Notes: generated by a model from the letters alone, not told the origin. Shown: positions 8,360-17,478, counted from the first letter of the stretch. The stretch: 64,000 nt of DNA from Acrocarpospora pleiomorpha (GCF_009687885.1 NZ_BLAF01000006.1:123337-187336), one strand, 5' to 3'. Program-made: numbers and translations.

Positions 8360-10195
8360 ATGACCACCGCATCCCTCAAGGAACCCCAGCCGCCACGGAG
8401 CGATCCTGAGGACGCTCCCGGCCGGGCACTCCTGCGCGTGCTCGACCCGGTGCGCGGTCGGCTGATCACCTCCATCGGTGTGGCGGCTCTGGCGGCGCTG
8501 GTGGGCGTGGCCGGGTTCGTGCTGTTAGCCCTGGCCCTGGGAGAGCTGCTGGCTCCCGCTCCGGATCGGAACCTGACGTTCCTGCTGCTCGGCGGTGCGC
8601 TCGCCGGGCTGCTCGCCAGGTTCGGGCTCAGGGCGCTGTCGTTCCACCTCTCCCATCTGACTTCCTTCGAGCTGGAAGTCATCCTGCGCGGGCAGCTGGC
8701 CGAGCATTTGGGCCGCGTTCCGCTCGGGGAGGCCCAGCGGCTCGGATCGGGGACGATCAAGAAGGTGGTGCAGGACGACGTCCGCTCCCTGCACATCGCC
8801 ATCGCCGACTCGGTGCCGCTGGTCGGGTTCAGCGTGGCCCAGCCCGTGGCCGCGCTCGTCGCGCTCGGGGTGCTGGACTGGCGGCTCCTGCTCGCTGTGC
8901 TGGCCGTCGTCCCGATCGTGATGATCGGCATGCGGCTGGCCATGCGGGACTACGCCGAGAACCGGCGCCGCTACGACGAGGCCAACGAGGCCATCAACGC
9001 CGCGGTGGTGGAGTTCGTGCAGGGTATGCCGGTGGTGCGCACCTTCGACGACGGCACGTCGTCATTCCGCCGCTTCGCGCGGCGCGTCCAGGAGTTCACG
9101 GTCGCCACGGCGGCTTGGCAGGACACCAGCAGAGCATCGATGATCTTCTCCCGGGCCTTCATGGCGCCGCTTCCGACGCTGGTGGTCGTGCTCGCCACCG
9201 GAATCTGGCTCACCGCCTCCGGCGCGATGTCGCCCGCGACGCTGCTCGCCGCCCTGATCCTCGCCACCCTGCCGATCGAATCGATCATGCCGCTGATGTA
9301 CCTGTCCCATCACATCAACGAGTCCAAGGCCGGGGCCTTCAGGATCGCGACGCTGCTGGACATCGCGGCCCTGCCCGAGCCATCCCAGCCCAGACACCCC
9401 GTCGGCGGTTCGATCGAGTTCCGGGGCGTGCGTTTCTCCTACCGGACGGAGCAGGAGGACGGGGACGAACGGACCGCGCTGGACAACGTCGATCTGACCA
9501 TCCCGGCCGGTACGGTCTGCGCGCTCGTCGGCCCGTCCGGCTCGGGCAAGTCGACCGTCGCCCGATTGATCCCCCGCTTCTGGGATGTCCAGGACGGACA
9601 GGTCCTGGTCGGCGGGGTCGACGTCCGCCAGATCCCGTCCGAGGTTCTACTCCGACACGTGGCGCTGGTCTTCCAGGACCCGTTCCTGCTGGAGGACACG
9701 GTCGCCGAGAACATCCGCCTGGCCCGCCCCGATGCCGACGACCACGAGGTGGAGGCCGCGGCTCGCGCCGCGCGGGCGCACGATTTCATCGTCTCCGAGC
9801 TTCCTGAGGGCTATCTCACCCAGGTGGGCGAGCGAGGCACCCGGCTGTCCGGCGGCCAGCGCCAGCGGATCACGATCGCCCGGGCGCTGCTGTCGGACGC
9901 GCCGATCGTCATCCTGGACGAGGCGACGGCCTTCGCCGACCCCGAGAACGAGGCGGCGATCCAGGACGCGGTCGCCGAGCTGACCAGGGGCCGGACCGTG
10001 GTGGTGATCGCGCACCGGCTGTCCACGATCGTCGACGCCGACCAGATCGTCGTCCTGGACGAAGGCCGGGTCGCCGAACAGGGAACACACGAAGAACTAC
10101 TCGCCGGTGGCGGGCGGTACGCGCGGCTGTGGCGACATCATCTGCAGGCCCGCTCCTGGGGGCTCGGTTCGAACACGAAGGCGGCCCGGCGATGA
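8360..10195 (+). CDS. ABC transporter, TMD-NBD fusion, YbtQ/IrtB-like half
   Basis: This 611-aa half-transporter has an N-terminal six-helix membrane domain and a C-terminal ATPase: Walker A GPSGSGKST, VFQDPFL, LSGGQRQRI and Walker B IVILDEATAFADPENE. The AFADPENE extension and the HLGRVPLG / VVQDDVRSLH segments are typical of heterodimeric exporters-by-fold that import siderophores (YbtPQ, IrtAB). ATG 8360 has GGGAGA upstream. It overlaps the partner gene as ATGA. The Zur-type box ahead of it points to zinc rather than iron control. The substrate is not proven. Confidence 0.85.
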   Translation: MTTASLKEPQPPRSDPEDAPGRALLRVLDPVRGRLITSIGVAALAALVGVAGFVLLALALGELLAPAPDRNLTFLLLGGALAGLLARFGLRALSFHLSHLTSFELEVILRGQLAEHLGRVPLGEAQRLGSGTIKKVVQDDVRSLHIAIADSVPLVGFSVAQPVAALVALGVLDWRLLLAVLAVVPIVMIGMRLAMRDYAENRRRYDEANEAINAAVVEFVQGMPVVRTFDDGTSSFRRFARRVQEFTVATAAWQDTSRASMIFSRAFMAPLPTLVVVLATGIWLTASGAMSPATLLAALILATLPIESIMPLMYLSHHINESKAGAFRIATLLDIAALPEPSQPRHPVGGSIEFRGVRFSYRTEQEDGDERTALDNVDLTIPAGTVCALVGPSGSGKSTVARLIPRFWDVQDGQVLVGGVDVRQIPSEVLLRHVALVFQDPFLLEDTVAENIRLARPDADDHEVEAAARAARAHDFIVSELPEGYLTQVGERGTRLSGGQRQRITIARALLSDAPIVILDEATAFADPENEAAIQDAVAELTRGRTVVVIAHRLSTIVDADQIVVLDEGRVAEQGTHEELLAGGGRYARLWRHHLQARSWGLGSNTKAARR

Positions 10196-11940
10196 GAAGA
10201 ATCCTGCGGCTCATGCTGCTCTCGGCCGGCGGCTACCGTCGGGAATACCTGCGCTGCCTGCAGTCCTCGGCGGCCGCATCCATCGCTCAGGCCGCGGCTT
10301 ACGCCACCCTGATTCCGCTGCTGTACGAACTCACCCAGCCCACGGTCGACGCCGGCGCCGCCTGGCGGTGGTTCGGCGTCTTCGTGGCCTGCTACCTCGT
10401 CGAAACCGCGTTCCGCCTGTACGAGCTGCGCTTTCAATACACGCAGTGGGCCAACGTGCTCGCCGACGTCCGGTTGCGCCTGGGCGAGAAGTTGCGCACC
10501 ATCCCCCAGCGGGATCTGGAGCAGCGCGCCGCCGGTGACCTGACCACCGTGGTGGGAGGCAATACGGCGAACGCCACCATGGGCGCGTCCACCATCGGCC
10601 TGCTCTTCGCGCAGCTGATCGCCGTGCCGATCGTTCTCGGCGTGATCATCCTGGTCGTGGACTGGCGGCTCGGGCTGGTCCTGGCGCTCGCGGTGCCGTT
10701 CGCGGTCTTCTTCGTCCGGCGGATCCAGCAGGCTTCGGGAAGCGGGTTCCGCCGTGTCGACGCGGCCGACGCACGGGCCGCCAACCGGATCGTCGAGTAC
10801 GTGCAGGGGCTCCCCGTACTCAAGGCGAGCGGTCAGGCGGGTGCGCGGTCCCGCCGCCTGACCGATGCGCTGGCCGCGCAGGGCGAGACCCTCACCGGCA
10901 CACAAAAGCGCATGGTCTGGCCAGGACTGCTGGCCTCCAGCATCGTGCAGTTGGCGCTGGTCGCCATGGCGGCGGCCGGTTCCGCTCTCGTTCTGGACGT
11001 GCGGCTGTCCGCGCCGCTGCTGCTGGCGATCATGGCGGGTGCGGTCCGGTTCGCCGAGCCGCTGGCCACCGCCTCGTCCATGACAGCGGTCTTCGAGTTG
11101 ACCGACGCCGCGCTCGAACGCGTTGGAGAGGTGCTGGAGGCGCCAGCCCTTCCGGTCGGCGACCCGGGCGCCCGAATCGAACGCTTCGACCTGTCCCTGG
11201 AGGACGTCACCTTCGGTTACGGAGCCGAGCCTGTGCTGCGCGGGGTGTCCTTCACCGCCGCCGAGCGTAGCCTGACCGCGCTCGTCGGCCCGTCCGGCTC
11301 GGGCAAGACGACGATCGCCAAGCTGCTCACCCGCTACGCCGACCCGGCACAGGGCACCGTCCGTATCGGGGGGAGGGACCTGCGCGTGCTGGACCCGGCC
11401 GAGATCTATCGGCACATCTCCGTGGTGTTCCAGGACGTTTATCTCTTCGACGACACCATCCGCTCCAACATCGCCATGGCCAAACCGGACGCCACAGATG
11501 AGGAGATCGAGGCCGCGGCGCGCGCGGCCAACGTGCACACCTTCGTCTCCCGGCTGCCCCGCGGCTACGACACCCGGGTCGGCGAGATCGGGGGCTCGCT
11601 GTCCGGCGGCGAGCGGCAGCGCATCTCCATCGCCAGGGCCATACTCAAGAACGCCCCGATCGTGCTCCTGGACGAGCCGACCGCGGCCCTGGACACCGAG
11701 AGCGAGACCGCGGTGCAGGCGGCTGTCGACGCGCTGGTGGCCGACAGGACCGTCCTGGTCATCGCGCACCGCCTGTCCACCGTGGTCGCCGCGGATCAGA
11801 TCCTCGTCCTGGAGGACGGCCGGATCACCGAGCGGGGAACCCACGGCGACCTGATCGAGGCGGGCGGCCGCTACACCGCGATGTGGGCGGCGCAGACCCG
11901 CGCACGCGGCTGGCGGGTGCGCTCCTCCAGCACACCCTGA
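10192..11940 (+). CDS. ABC transporter, TMD-NBD fusion, partner half
   Basis: This 582-aa protein has the same architecture as its upstream neighbour: membrane domain to about residue 310, then Walker A GPSGSGKTT, VFQDVYLFDD, LSGGERQRI and Walker B IVLLDEPTAALDTESE. Both ATP sites look intact. The ATG at 10192 overlaps the previous stop, so the two halves should be made in equal amounts and form a heterodimer. The VFQDVYLFDDTI loop is common in YbtP/IrtA-type proteins. A TetR gene follows after two bases. Confidence 0.85.
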   Translation: MRRILRLMLLSAGGYRREYLRCLQSSAAASIAQAAAYATLIPLLYELTQPTVDAGAAWRWFGVFVACYLVETAFRLYELRFQYTQWANVLADVRLRLGEKLRTIPQRDLEQRAAGDLTTVVGGNTANATMGASTIGLLFAQLIAVPIVLGVIILVVDWRLGLVLALAVPFAVFFVRRIQQASGSGFRRVDAADARAANRIVEYVQGLPVLKASGQAGARSRRLTDALAAQGETLTGTQKRMVWPGLLASSIVQLALVAMAAAGSALVLDVRLSAPLLLAIMAGAVRFAEPLATASSMTAVFELTDAALERVGEVLEAPALPVGDPGARIERFDLSLEDVTFGYGAEPVLRGVSFTAAERSLTALVGPSGSGKTTIAKLLTRYADPAQGTVRIGGRDLRVLDPAEIYRHISVVFQDVYLFDDTIRSNIAMAKPDATDEEIEAAARAANVHTFVSRLPRGYDTRVGEIGGSLSGGERQRISIARAILKNAPIVLLDEPTAALDTESETAVQAAVDALVADRTVLVIAHRLSTVVAADQILVLEDGRITERGTHGDLIEAGGRYTAMWAAQTRARGWRVRSSSTP

Positions 11941-11942
11941 AC

Positions 11943-12659
11943 ATGAGGGACAATGGTGCCGCCGTTCCGCCGCGGCGGTACCAACCTTCCCGTGACAAGG
12001 AGATCTTTCCCATCAGCAGGTCGTCGACCCCGTCACACCCGCGCCGCCGGCTGGGAACACCGGCGATCATCGCCGAAGCCCTGCGCCTGGTCCGCGAGGA
12101 TGGCCTCGCCGCCGTCACCATGCGGCGGCTGGCCGACGAGCTCGGCACCGCGCCGATGTCGCTCTACCGTCACGTCGCCGACCGGCAGGCACTGCTGATC
12201 CTCATGCTGGACGAGGTCGCCGCCGGTATCCGCCTGCCGCCGCCGGTGGGCGACCCGCGCTCGGAGATCACCGTTGTCCTGACCGCTATCCATGACGCGT
12301 TGCGGTGTGACAGTTGGGCCGTGCGGCTCATCGTCACGGACAAGCTCGCCGGGCCTTCGATCGTGCCCGTGCTGGAGCGCCTCTTCTCGGCCCTACGCCG
12401 AGCGGGCCTGGCTCCGCGGGACTGCATGGTGGCCTACGCCCTGCTCTGGCACTACATCGCCGGAGAACTGCTGGACGCTCACCCCGGGGCTGCCAACGAC
12501 GCCTTCTCCCGCGAGCTGGTCCGGGCAGCCGACCCCTTGACCTACCCGGCCCTCGCCGAAGCGGTGGCCGCGTTCCCACCCGGGCCACCGGGCGACTGGT
12601 TCACCGAGAATCTGCAACGACTGCTGGACGGTCTTCTGCCGCCGACCGTCGCGCGCTGA
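11943..12659 (+). CDS. TetR-family transcriptional regulator
   Basis: The product is about 238 aa if started at ATG 11943, two bases past the ABC gene. It has an N-terminal TetR helix-turn-helix (IIAEALRLVREDGLAAVTMRRLADELG then MSLYRHVADR) and a TetR_C-like C-terminus. The start is uncertain: the best Shine-Dalgarno (AAGGAG, 11997-12002) stands nine bases before an in-frame ATC at 12012, not before ATG or GTG. Its position suggests it senses a ligand of the transporter pair. It converges on the importer gene, with only 11 bases between stops. Confidence 0.85.
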   Translation: MRDNGAAVPPRRYQPSRDKEIFPISRSSTPSHPRRRLGTPAIIAEALRLVREDGLAAVTMRRLADELGTAPMSLYRHVADRQALLILMLDEVAAGIRLPPPVGDPRSEITVVLTAIHDALRCDSWAVRLIVTDKLAGPSIVPVLERLFSALRRAGLAPRDCMVAYALLWHYIAGELLDAHPGAANDAFSRELVRAADPLTYPALAEAVAAFPPGPPGDWFTENLQRLLDGLLPPTVAR

Positions 12660-12670
12660 ACGCGAGGATT

Positions 12671-14170
12671 TCAGGTTAGGCAGCGGGCCAGTTCGTCGGC
12701 GTTGTGGCGCATCATCGGGATATATCCGGGGTCGTCGGGGTTGAAGGTGTCGCCGTACAGCATGCACACCTGAACGCTCAGATCGGCGGCCACCTGCCGG
12801 AGCACGGACGCGCGGCGGGCGAGGTTGGGTTCGACGAAGACGGCGGGCACCTTCAGATCCCGGATCGTCTCGCTGAGCTTGGTGATCTGGGCGGCGCTCG
12901 GCTCCATGCCCGGGTTGGGGACCACGAACCCGGCGATCTTCATATTGTGGGCCTGGGCCAGGTAGCCGAAGGCGTCGTGGGTGGTGATCAGGTTGCGGTT
13001 CGGGGCGGGGATCGTGGCCAGCTTGGCGGTGACGTACTGGCGTAGGTCGTCCAGCGCGGTCAGATAGCGTTCGGCATTCTTCGCGTAGACGGCGGCGCCG
13101 TCCGGGTCGGAGCGGGTGAGTTCCTCGGCGACGACGCGGGCGTAGGCCAGGCCGTTGATCGGGTTTTCCCACAGGTGCGGGTCCTCCTCACCGTGGACGT
13201 GCTTGCCGAGCACCGCCTGGGGGAGCTGCCAGATCTTTCCGCCCTTGGGGCCGAGAAAGGTGTAGCGGGGGTCGTCGGGGATGTGGGTCCAGGCGAGGTC
13301 GGGTGCGACCAGGACGGAGCCCTCGGCGGCGACATGTGGCTCGTCATCCCGTTTTATGTAGAGGTCTGGGTTGTCCGTGTCCACCGCGAGATCGGTGTGG
13401 CCCAGGTCGAAGGCCCGGCCAGGCCCAGGTTTCTTGCCGACGGCGAAGGTGTAGTCGGCCTCGCCCAGCGGAGCGATGCTGCCGTCCTTGTTCACCCGGG
13501 TGGCGGCCAGCGTGAGCGTGTAGTCGCCGCGTTCGGTGAACGCCCAGTTCACGTGGGTATGAGCACCCGGTGGCAGGGTCACCGTGTCCTTGGTGTCGAA
13601 CCCGTCGGAGGAGTCGAAGTACATCGTGGGCTCGCCGAAGGTGTCGGCGAGGTAGACGAACAGGTCACCGGGGCCCTTCAGCGCGGTGGCCGCGAGTTGT
13701 ATCTCACCCTCGAAGCGCTTGCCGGTGACGGCCAGGCCGAGCCAGAGGACGTCCAGACCGAGATCTTCCGTCAGCGGCATCACCAGGCCACCGTGCTTGC
13801 TGGCCAACTCGGCCACCGCGACCTTCCTGGCTCCCTCGGGGAGGTTGCTGTCGATCATCTTGATGATGGACTGCTCTTCCAGGAGCAGACCGTTGGTCAG
13901 GGCCAGATCCGCGTCGACGACCTTCTTCGCGTCGCCCGGGCTGGGTTCGTAGGAGTGAACGTCGCCGTTCTCCGGGACGATCGTGGTGACGTCCACGCGG
14001 TCTCCGCCGATCTGGCGAGTCATGTCGGCGATGATCCCGATCGTGGTGACGACCTTGATTCCGTCGCCCTTGTCCGCGTCGGCCGAATCGGTACAGCCGC
14101 TGATCAGCATGACGGCCGCGAGGATGGCGGCCGTCGCCAATGGTCCGCTGCCTCGGAGCCTGTCTGACAT
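12671..14170 (-). CDS. Zn-type ABC substrate-binding lipoprotein, anchored-repeat type
   Basis: This 499-aa protein has lipobox LISGC (Cys26) and two lobes of a ZnuA/AdcA-like cluster-9 binding protein. Candidate metal ligands are His72 (DVHSYEP), His332 (DPHLWENP), His398 (TTHDAFGY) and Asp474 (YGDTFNP). Between the lobes, about residues 135-320, lies material related to the choice-of-anchor M (actinobacterial surface-anchored) domain, with the two halves in reversed order: HTHVNWAFTERGDY comes before YTFLGPKGGKIWQLPQ. This matches the 'anchored repeat' ABC transporter binding-protein family. The ATPase and permease genes are 5 kb upstream on the same strand. The 3' 209 bases are duplicated at 6.7 kb. 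Confidence 0.9.
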   Translation of the reverse strand: MSDRLRGSGPLATAAILAAVMLISGCTDSADADKGDGIKVVTTIGIIADMTRQIGGDRVDVTTIVPENGDVHSYEPSPGDAKKVVDADLALTNGLLLEEQSIIKMIDSNLPEGARKVAVAELASKHGGLVMPLTEDLGLDVLWLGLAVTGKRFEGEIQLAATALKGPGDLFVYLADTFGEPTMYFDSSDGFDTKDTVTLPPGAHTHVNWAFTERGDYTLTLAATRVNKDGSIAPLGEADYTFAVGKKPGPGRAFDLGHTDLAVDTDNPDLYIKRDDEPHVAAEGSVLVAPDLAWTHIPDDPRYTFLGPKGGKIWQLPQAVLGKHVHGEEDPHLWENPINGLAYARVVAEELTRSDPDGAAVYAKNAERYLTALDDLRQYVTAKLATIPAPNRNLITTHDAFGYLAQAHNMKIAGFVVPNPGMEPSAAQITKLSETIRDLKVPAVFVEPNLARRASVLRQVAADLSVQVCMLYGDTFNPDDPGYIPMMRHNADELARCLT

Positions 14171-14270
14171 TCGCCTTACCTCACTGTTGTCTTTGGTGGG
14201 AACGGGTCGTGGTGGCCAGAACCTGCCTGGCCACCACGACCCGTGGGTGTGGCGAGCGGTGCTCACTGGA

Positions 14271-16085
14271 CTACCGGGCTCGCCACGGGTGCTTGGTGGG
14301 GGTGGGCTTGGGCGCCACGGGCTTGCACCACCAGGAAGTCGGTCCGTAGTCGTAGCGGGAGGACTGGGAGTACGGGCTGTATCGATGGTCTGGCTTGCAG
14401 CCCAGCCACGGGAACCACGGCCACTGCGGCGGGAGGGTCACCGTGGGTTTGGGGGTCGGCTTCGGGGAGGCGGTGGGCCTCGGTGAACTGGTCGGGCTTG
14501 GGGAGAACGTCGGGGTGGGGGAGGCGGTCGGGGTCGCGGTCACGGTGACGGTGGCCGTGGCGGTGACAGTCGCCGTGGCGGTGACGGTCGCGGTGACGGT
14601 GGCCGTGGCCGTGACGGTGGCGGTGGCGGTGACGGTCACCGTGGGAACGCTGGTCGGGCTTTCTGAAGGTGTGGGGGAAGGTGTGGGTGTCGGGCTGTCG
14701 CTGGGTGTAGGGGAGGGAGTAGTGGTGGGAGTCCCGCAGGTGCCGTCACCCGGCTTGACCGTCGCCGGGTCCGCGGCGCCGACCGAGAAGGCGACCGTCT
14801 TGGTGGTCTCCACCGGCGTGCCGTCCGCCAGCTCGCCGGTCAGGGCGAAGGTCGCCCGGTAGACGCCCTCCTTGGTGAACGCCCAGCTTCCGTGTACGTG
14901 TGAGCGCACCGCGAGTTCGTGGCTGTCCGGCAGGCCGTCCGCCGTGTTGAACCAGATCTCACCCACTCCGCCGAACTCGCCCGGGAGCCAGAGGAACAGC
15001 TGTCCGGGACCTTCCGCCTTGACGAGAGTCCAGGTGAGCCTGCCGTCCAGGGCCGTCTCCGGGATGCGCTCGGTACTCCAGCCGGGCCATAGCACTCCCG
15101 GCTTCTGCACCGTTGGCAGCAGCCAGAACGGCGTGCCCGGTTGGCCGAGGAAGGAGTACGCGGGGTCGCTGGGGACGGCGGCCTTGGAGTTCTCGTTGGC
15201 CACCAGGACGACGGCCTCGGGGTCCAGGTACCGGCGCGGGCTGACGGTGTCGTCGCCGATCTCGAACACGAGCTTGCCGTCATCGAGCTTCGGCGAGAGG
15301 TCCACGTGCACCCTGTCGAGGACCGTCGTGTCCGGGCACTCGGTCCCGGTGGGCGTGGGGGTGGGCGTGAGGGGCGGCGACGGGCTGCTGGTGGGCTCGC
15401 CCGCGCCTGGGATGACCGTGCTGGGGTCGATATCGCCGACCGCGACGGCGATGGTCTCGGTGTCGCTGACCGTCTGCCCGCCGGTGAGCTTCGCCGACAT
15501 CGTGAAGTTGATCCGGTAGACGCCCTCGGCGCTGAAGGACCAGTTGGCGTGCGCGTGCGTGGCAGGAGGGATGGTCAGCGTGTCGGGGAGACCGTCGGCG
15601 GTGGTGACGTAGATCGGGACGTCGCCCGGCTGGTTGTAGTTCCAGATCGCGAATTCGCCCGGTCCGGTCACGGTATTGATCGTCCAGTCGACACCGCCGT
15701 CGACCTCGCCGGGAAGCCGCTGGGTGCTCCAGCCCGGCCAGAGCTGGCCCTCCTCCTGCACCTGCGGGAAGAGCCAGACGGGGTCGCCGGGGTCGCCCAG
15801 GAAGGCCAGGTCGGGGTCGTCGGGGATCTCAAGGACCGATTCCGGCTTGAGGTACAGGACCACCTGGGCCGGGTCGAGGTGGCGGCGCGGCTGGACGGAG
15901 TCGTCGCCGATCTCGATGACGAGCTGCCCCCCTTCCAGCTTCGGGGAGATGTCGATGTGATGCTCGGCCAGGACGATGGTCTCCGCGGCCGCGGCGGCGC
16001 GCGGAAGGGTGACGACGGCCGCCCACGCCGTCAGGGATAACCCGGTGACGAGGACGGCGGCTGCTGTCCGGGTACGGACTGACAT
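14271..16085 (-). CDS. Secreted protein with two choice-of-anchor M domains and VTA repeats
   Basis: This 604-aa protein has a signal peptide (about 1-35, ending RAAAAAET) and two copies of the actinobacterial surface domain (about 38-232 and 265-455). Each begins HIDISPKL/HVDLSPKL, continues FLGxPGxPxWLxP and WPGWSTxRxP, and ends in HxHxxWxFxxEGVYR and a VGxxD segment. A Pro/Thr/Ser linker, then about 40 residues of Val-Thr-Ala repeats and a tail rich in Trp, Pro, Tyr and two Cys follow (WPWFPWLGCKPDHR). No LPxTG-like signal is present, so attachment must be by other means. It is probably a partner of the zinc importer. Confidence 0.88.
   Translation of the reverse strand: MSVRTRTAAAVLVTGLSLTAWAAVVTLPRAAAAAETIVLAEHHIDISPKLEGGQLVIEIGDDSVQPRRHLDPAQVVLYLKPESVLEIPDDPDLAFLGDPGDPVWLFPQVQEEGQLWPGWSTQRLPGEVDGGVDWTINTVTGPGEFAIWNYNQPGDVPIYVTTADGLPDTLTIPPATHAHANWSFSAEGVYRINFTMSAKLTGGQTVSDTETIAVAVGDIDPSTVIPGAGEPTSSPSPPLTPTPTPTGTECPDTTVLDRVHVDLSPKLDDGKLVFEIGDDTVSPRRYLDPEAVVLVANENSKAAVPSDPAYSFLGQPGTPFWLLPTVQKPGVLWPGWSTERIPETALDGRLTWTLVKAEGPGQLFLWLPGEFGGVGEIWFNTADGLPDSHELAVRSHVHGSWAFTKEGVYRATFALTGELADGTPVETTKTVAFSVGAADPATVKPGDGTCGTPTTTPSPTPSDSPTPTPSPTPSESPTSVPTVTVTATATVTATATVTATVTATATVTATATVTVTATPTASPTPTFSPSPTSSPRPTASPKPTPKPTVTLPPQWPWFPWLGCKPDHRYSPYSQSSRYDYGPTSWWCKPVAPKPTPTKHPWRAR
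14533..14646. repeat. Short repeats encoding the Val-Thr-Ala tract
   Basis: Variants of GTGACGGTGGCCGTGGCG recur with 12- and 18-base spacing and encode TVTATATVTATATV-type sequence in the 604-aa surface protein. The tract is likely to vary in length between strains by slippage. Confidence 0.8.
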
Positions 16086-16176
16086 TTCGGTTCCTTCGTG
16101 CAGGTGGCGCGGGTGCGTACGGAGGAGCGGGCGGGGAGCCGTGGCACGCTCCCCGCCCGCTTGCGTTCCGGGTCGG

Positions 16177-16818
16177 TCAGCCGACGTGGAAGGCGTAGTT
16201 GAACGGGCCGGCGCTGACGACCGTGCTGGTTCCGGCCAGGGTGCCGCGGACGGTGACGGCGATGACGTAGTCGCCGTCGTCCTCGAACACCCAGTTGGCG
16301 TGGACGTGCTTGTCCACGCCGACCGTGACGACGTCGGGGTTGGCATCCCCGGTGTCGACCAGCTTGCTGACCGCGCCGAGCGGGCTGACGGAGTAGATGT
16401 TGAAGTCCCCAGAGCCGCTGACCTTCGCGAACTCAAGGGTGATCTTGTTGTTCGCGAAGACCCCCGTGGTCAGTTCCTCGGTGTTCCAGCCGGGCCAGAG
16501 CTTGGTGGCGTCGCTGGTCTGCGGAAGCCGCCAGACTGTGCCGCCGGCGGGGCCGAGGAAGTCGTACGCGGAACCGGCCGGGCGGGTCTGCGCTGTCAGG
16601 TTGGTGGCGTGGAGCACCACGTCGGACGGATCGCGGAGGACGGGGGGCGCTGGGGCGGCGGTGTCGTCGTTGACCTTCACGACGAAGGCGCCGGACTGGT
16701 AGTCCACCCAGACCACGTCCACGTGGCCGGCGGTCAGATCGGTGGTGGCGTGGGCGACTCCGGTGGAGGTGATGCTAACGAGTCCCGCCAGCAGCGCCAC
16801 CAGGAACGTGCGCTTCAT
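16177..16818 (-). CDS. Secreted single choice-of-anchor M domain protein
   Basis: This 213-aa protein has a signal peptide (KRRTF-like KRTFLVALLAGLV, cleavage after VAHA) and one domain: GHVDVVWVDYQSG, FLGPAGGTVWRLPQ, LWPGWNTEEL, GDFNIYSVS, KHVHANWVFEDDGDY, ending NYAFHVG. There is no linker and no sorting signal, so it is predicted to be free or bound to another surface component. It lies 18 bases below its paralogue and in the same orientation as the importer genes. The conserved His-x-His may bind metal, which is inference. Confidence 0.85.
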   Translation of the reverse strand: MKRTFLVALLAGLVSITSTGVAHATTDLTAGHVDVVWVDYQSGAFVVKVNDDTAAPAPPVLRDPSDVVLHATNLTAQTRPAGSAYDFLGPAGGTVWRLPQTSDATKLWPGWNTEELTTGVFANNKITLEFAKVSGSGDFNIYSVSPLGAVSKLVDTGDANPDVVTVGVDKHVHANWVFEDDGDYVIAVTVRGTLAGTSTVVSAGPFNYAFHVG

Positions 16819-16836
16819 GGAATTCCCTCTGGTTGG

Positions 16837-17478
16837 TTAGCCGACCTTGAACGTGTAGGTGACCAGGCCGGAGCTGACCGTCTGGTTGTCGGCGGCGAGC
16901 TTGCCGGTCACCTTGAAGACCAGGACGTGCCAACCGGCCTTGTTGAAGGCCCAGTTGGCGTGCAGGTGACCACCGGCGGACAGCTCGAGCTCGTTGGGGG
17001 CGGGATCGTCGGAGTCCATGACGACGTTGGGCGTCTCGTCGTTGGTGAACAGGGCGAAGTCGCCGGGGCCGAAGGCGGCGACGAACTTGACCTTGACCTT
17101 GTCGTCCTTGAACACACCGCCCGGCAGCTCCTCAGCGCCGAAGCCGGCGAAGAGCAGTCCTTCCTGCTCAACCTCGGGAAGGATCCAGACGGGCTGGCCC
17201 GCCGTGCCGAGGAAGGAGTACTCGGGGGCGCTGGGGATGGTCGCCTGGGCTTCGGGCTTGACTTTCAGGATGACCTGGTGGGGCTGGTACTCGGCTTCGT
17301 TCTCCTCGTCGTGGACGTGGACGTGCAGGTCTCCGTCCTCGTACGCGACGCCGACCACGTCTACGTGGCCCTCGGACAGGACAGTGAGAGTGGAGGCGCC
17401 GGCGGACAGAGGGACGGTGAGAGACAGCGCTGTGAGAACAGCGGCAACCGGCAGGGAACGGCGAAGGGACAGCGACAT
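16837..17478 (-). CDS. Secreted single choice-of-anchor M domain protein, first gene after Zur box
   Basis: This 213-aa paralogue of the next gene has a signal peptide ending SAGAS, then GHVDVVGVAYEDG, an extra HVHVHDEENE stretch near residue 52, YSFLGTAGQPVWILPE, AGFGAEELPGGVF, GPGDFALFT, GHLHANWAFNKAGWHV and the terminal YTFKVG. The acidic/histidine stretch is absent from the sister protein and could hold zinc. A Zur-type box lies 48 bases upstream of the ATG, so this gene probably heads the zinc-regulated unit that continues to the binding protein. Confidence 0.85.
   Translation of the reverse strand: MSLSLRRSLPVAAVLTALSLTVPLSAGASTLTVLSEGHVDVVGVAYEDGDLHVHVHDEENEAEYQPHQVILKVKPEAQATIPSAPEYSFLGTAGQPVWILPEVEQEGLLFAGFGAEELPGGVFKDDKVKVKFVAAFGPGDFALFTNDETPNVVMDSDDPAPNELELSAGGHLHANWAFNKAGWHVLVFKVTGKLAADNQTVSSGLVTYTFKVG

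Noticed and set aside
10138-11844. Minus-strand frame of 568 codons opposite the second ABC gene
   Set aside because: The sense strand carries all ABC motifs; the antisense protein is low-complexity Gly/Arg/Asp.
7322-12659. A complete metallophore biosynthesis cluster
   Set aside because: Only a methyltransferase, transporters and a regulator are present; no synthetase or opine-forming gene was found.
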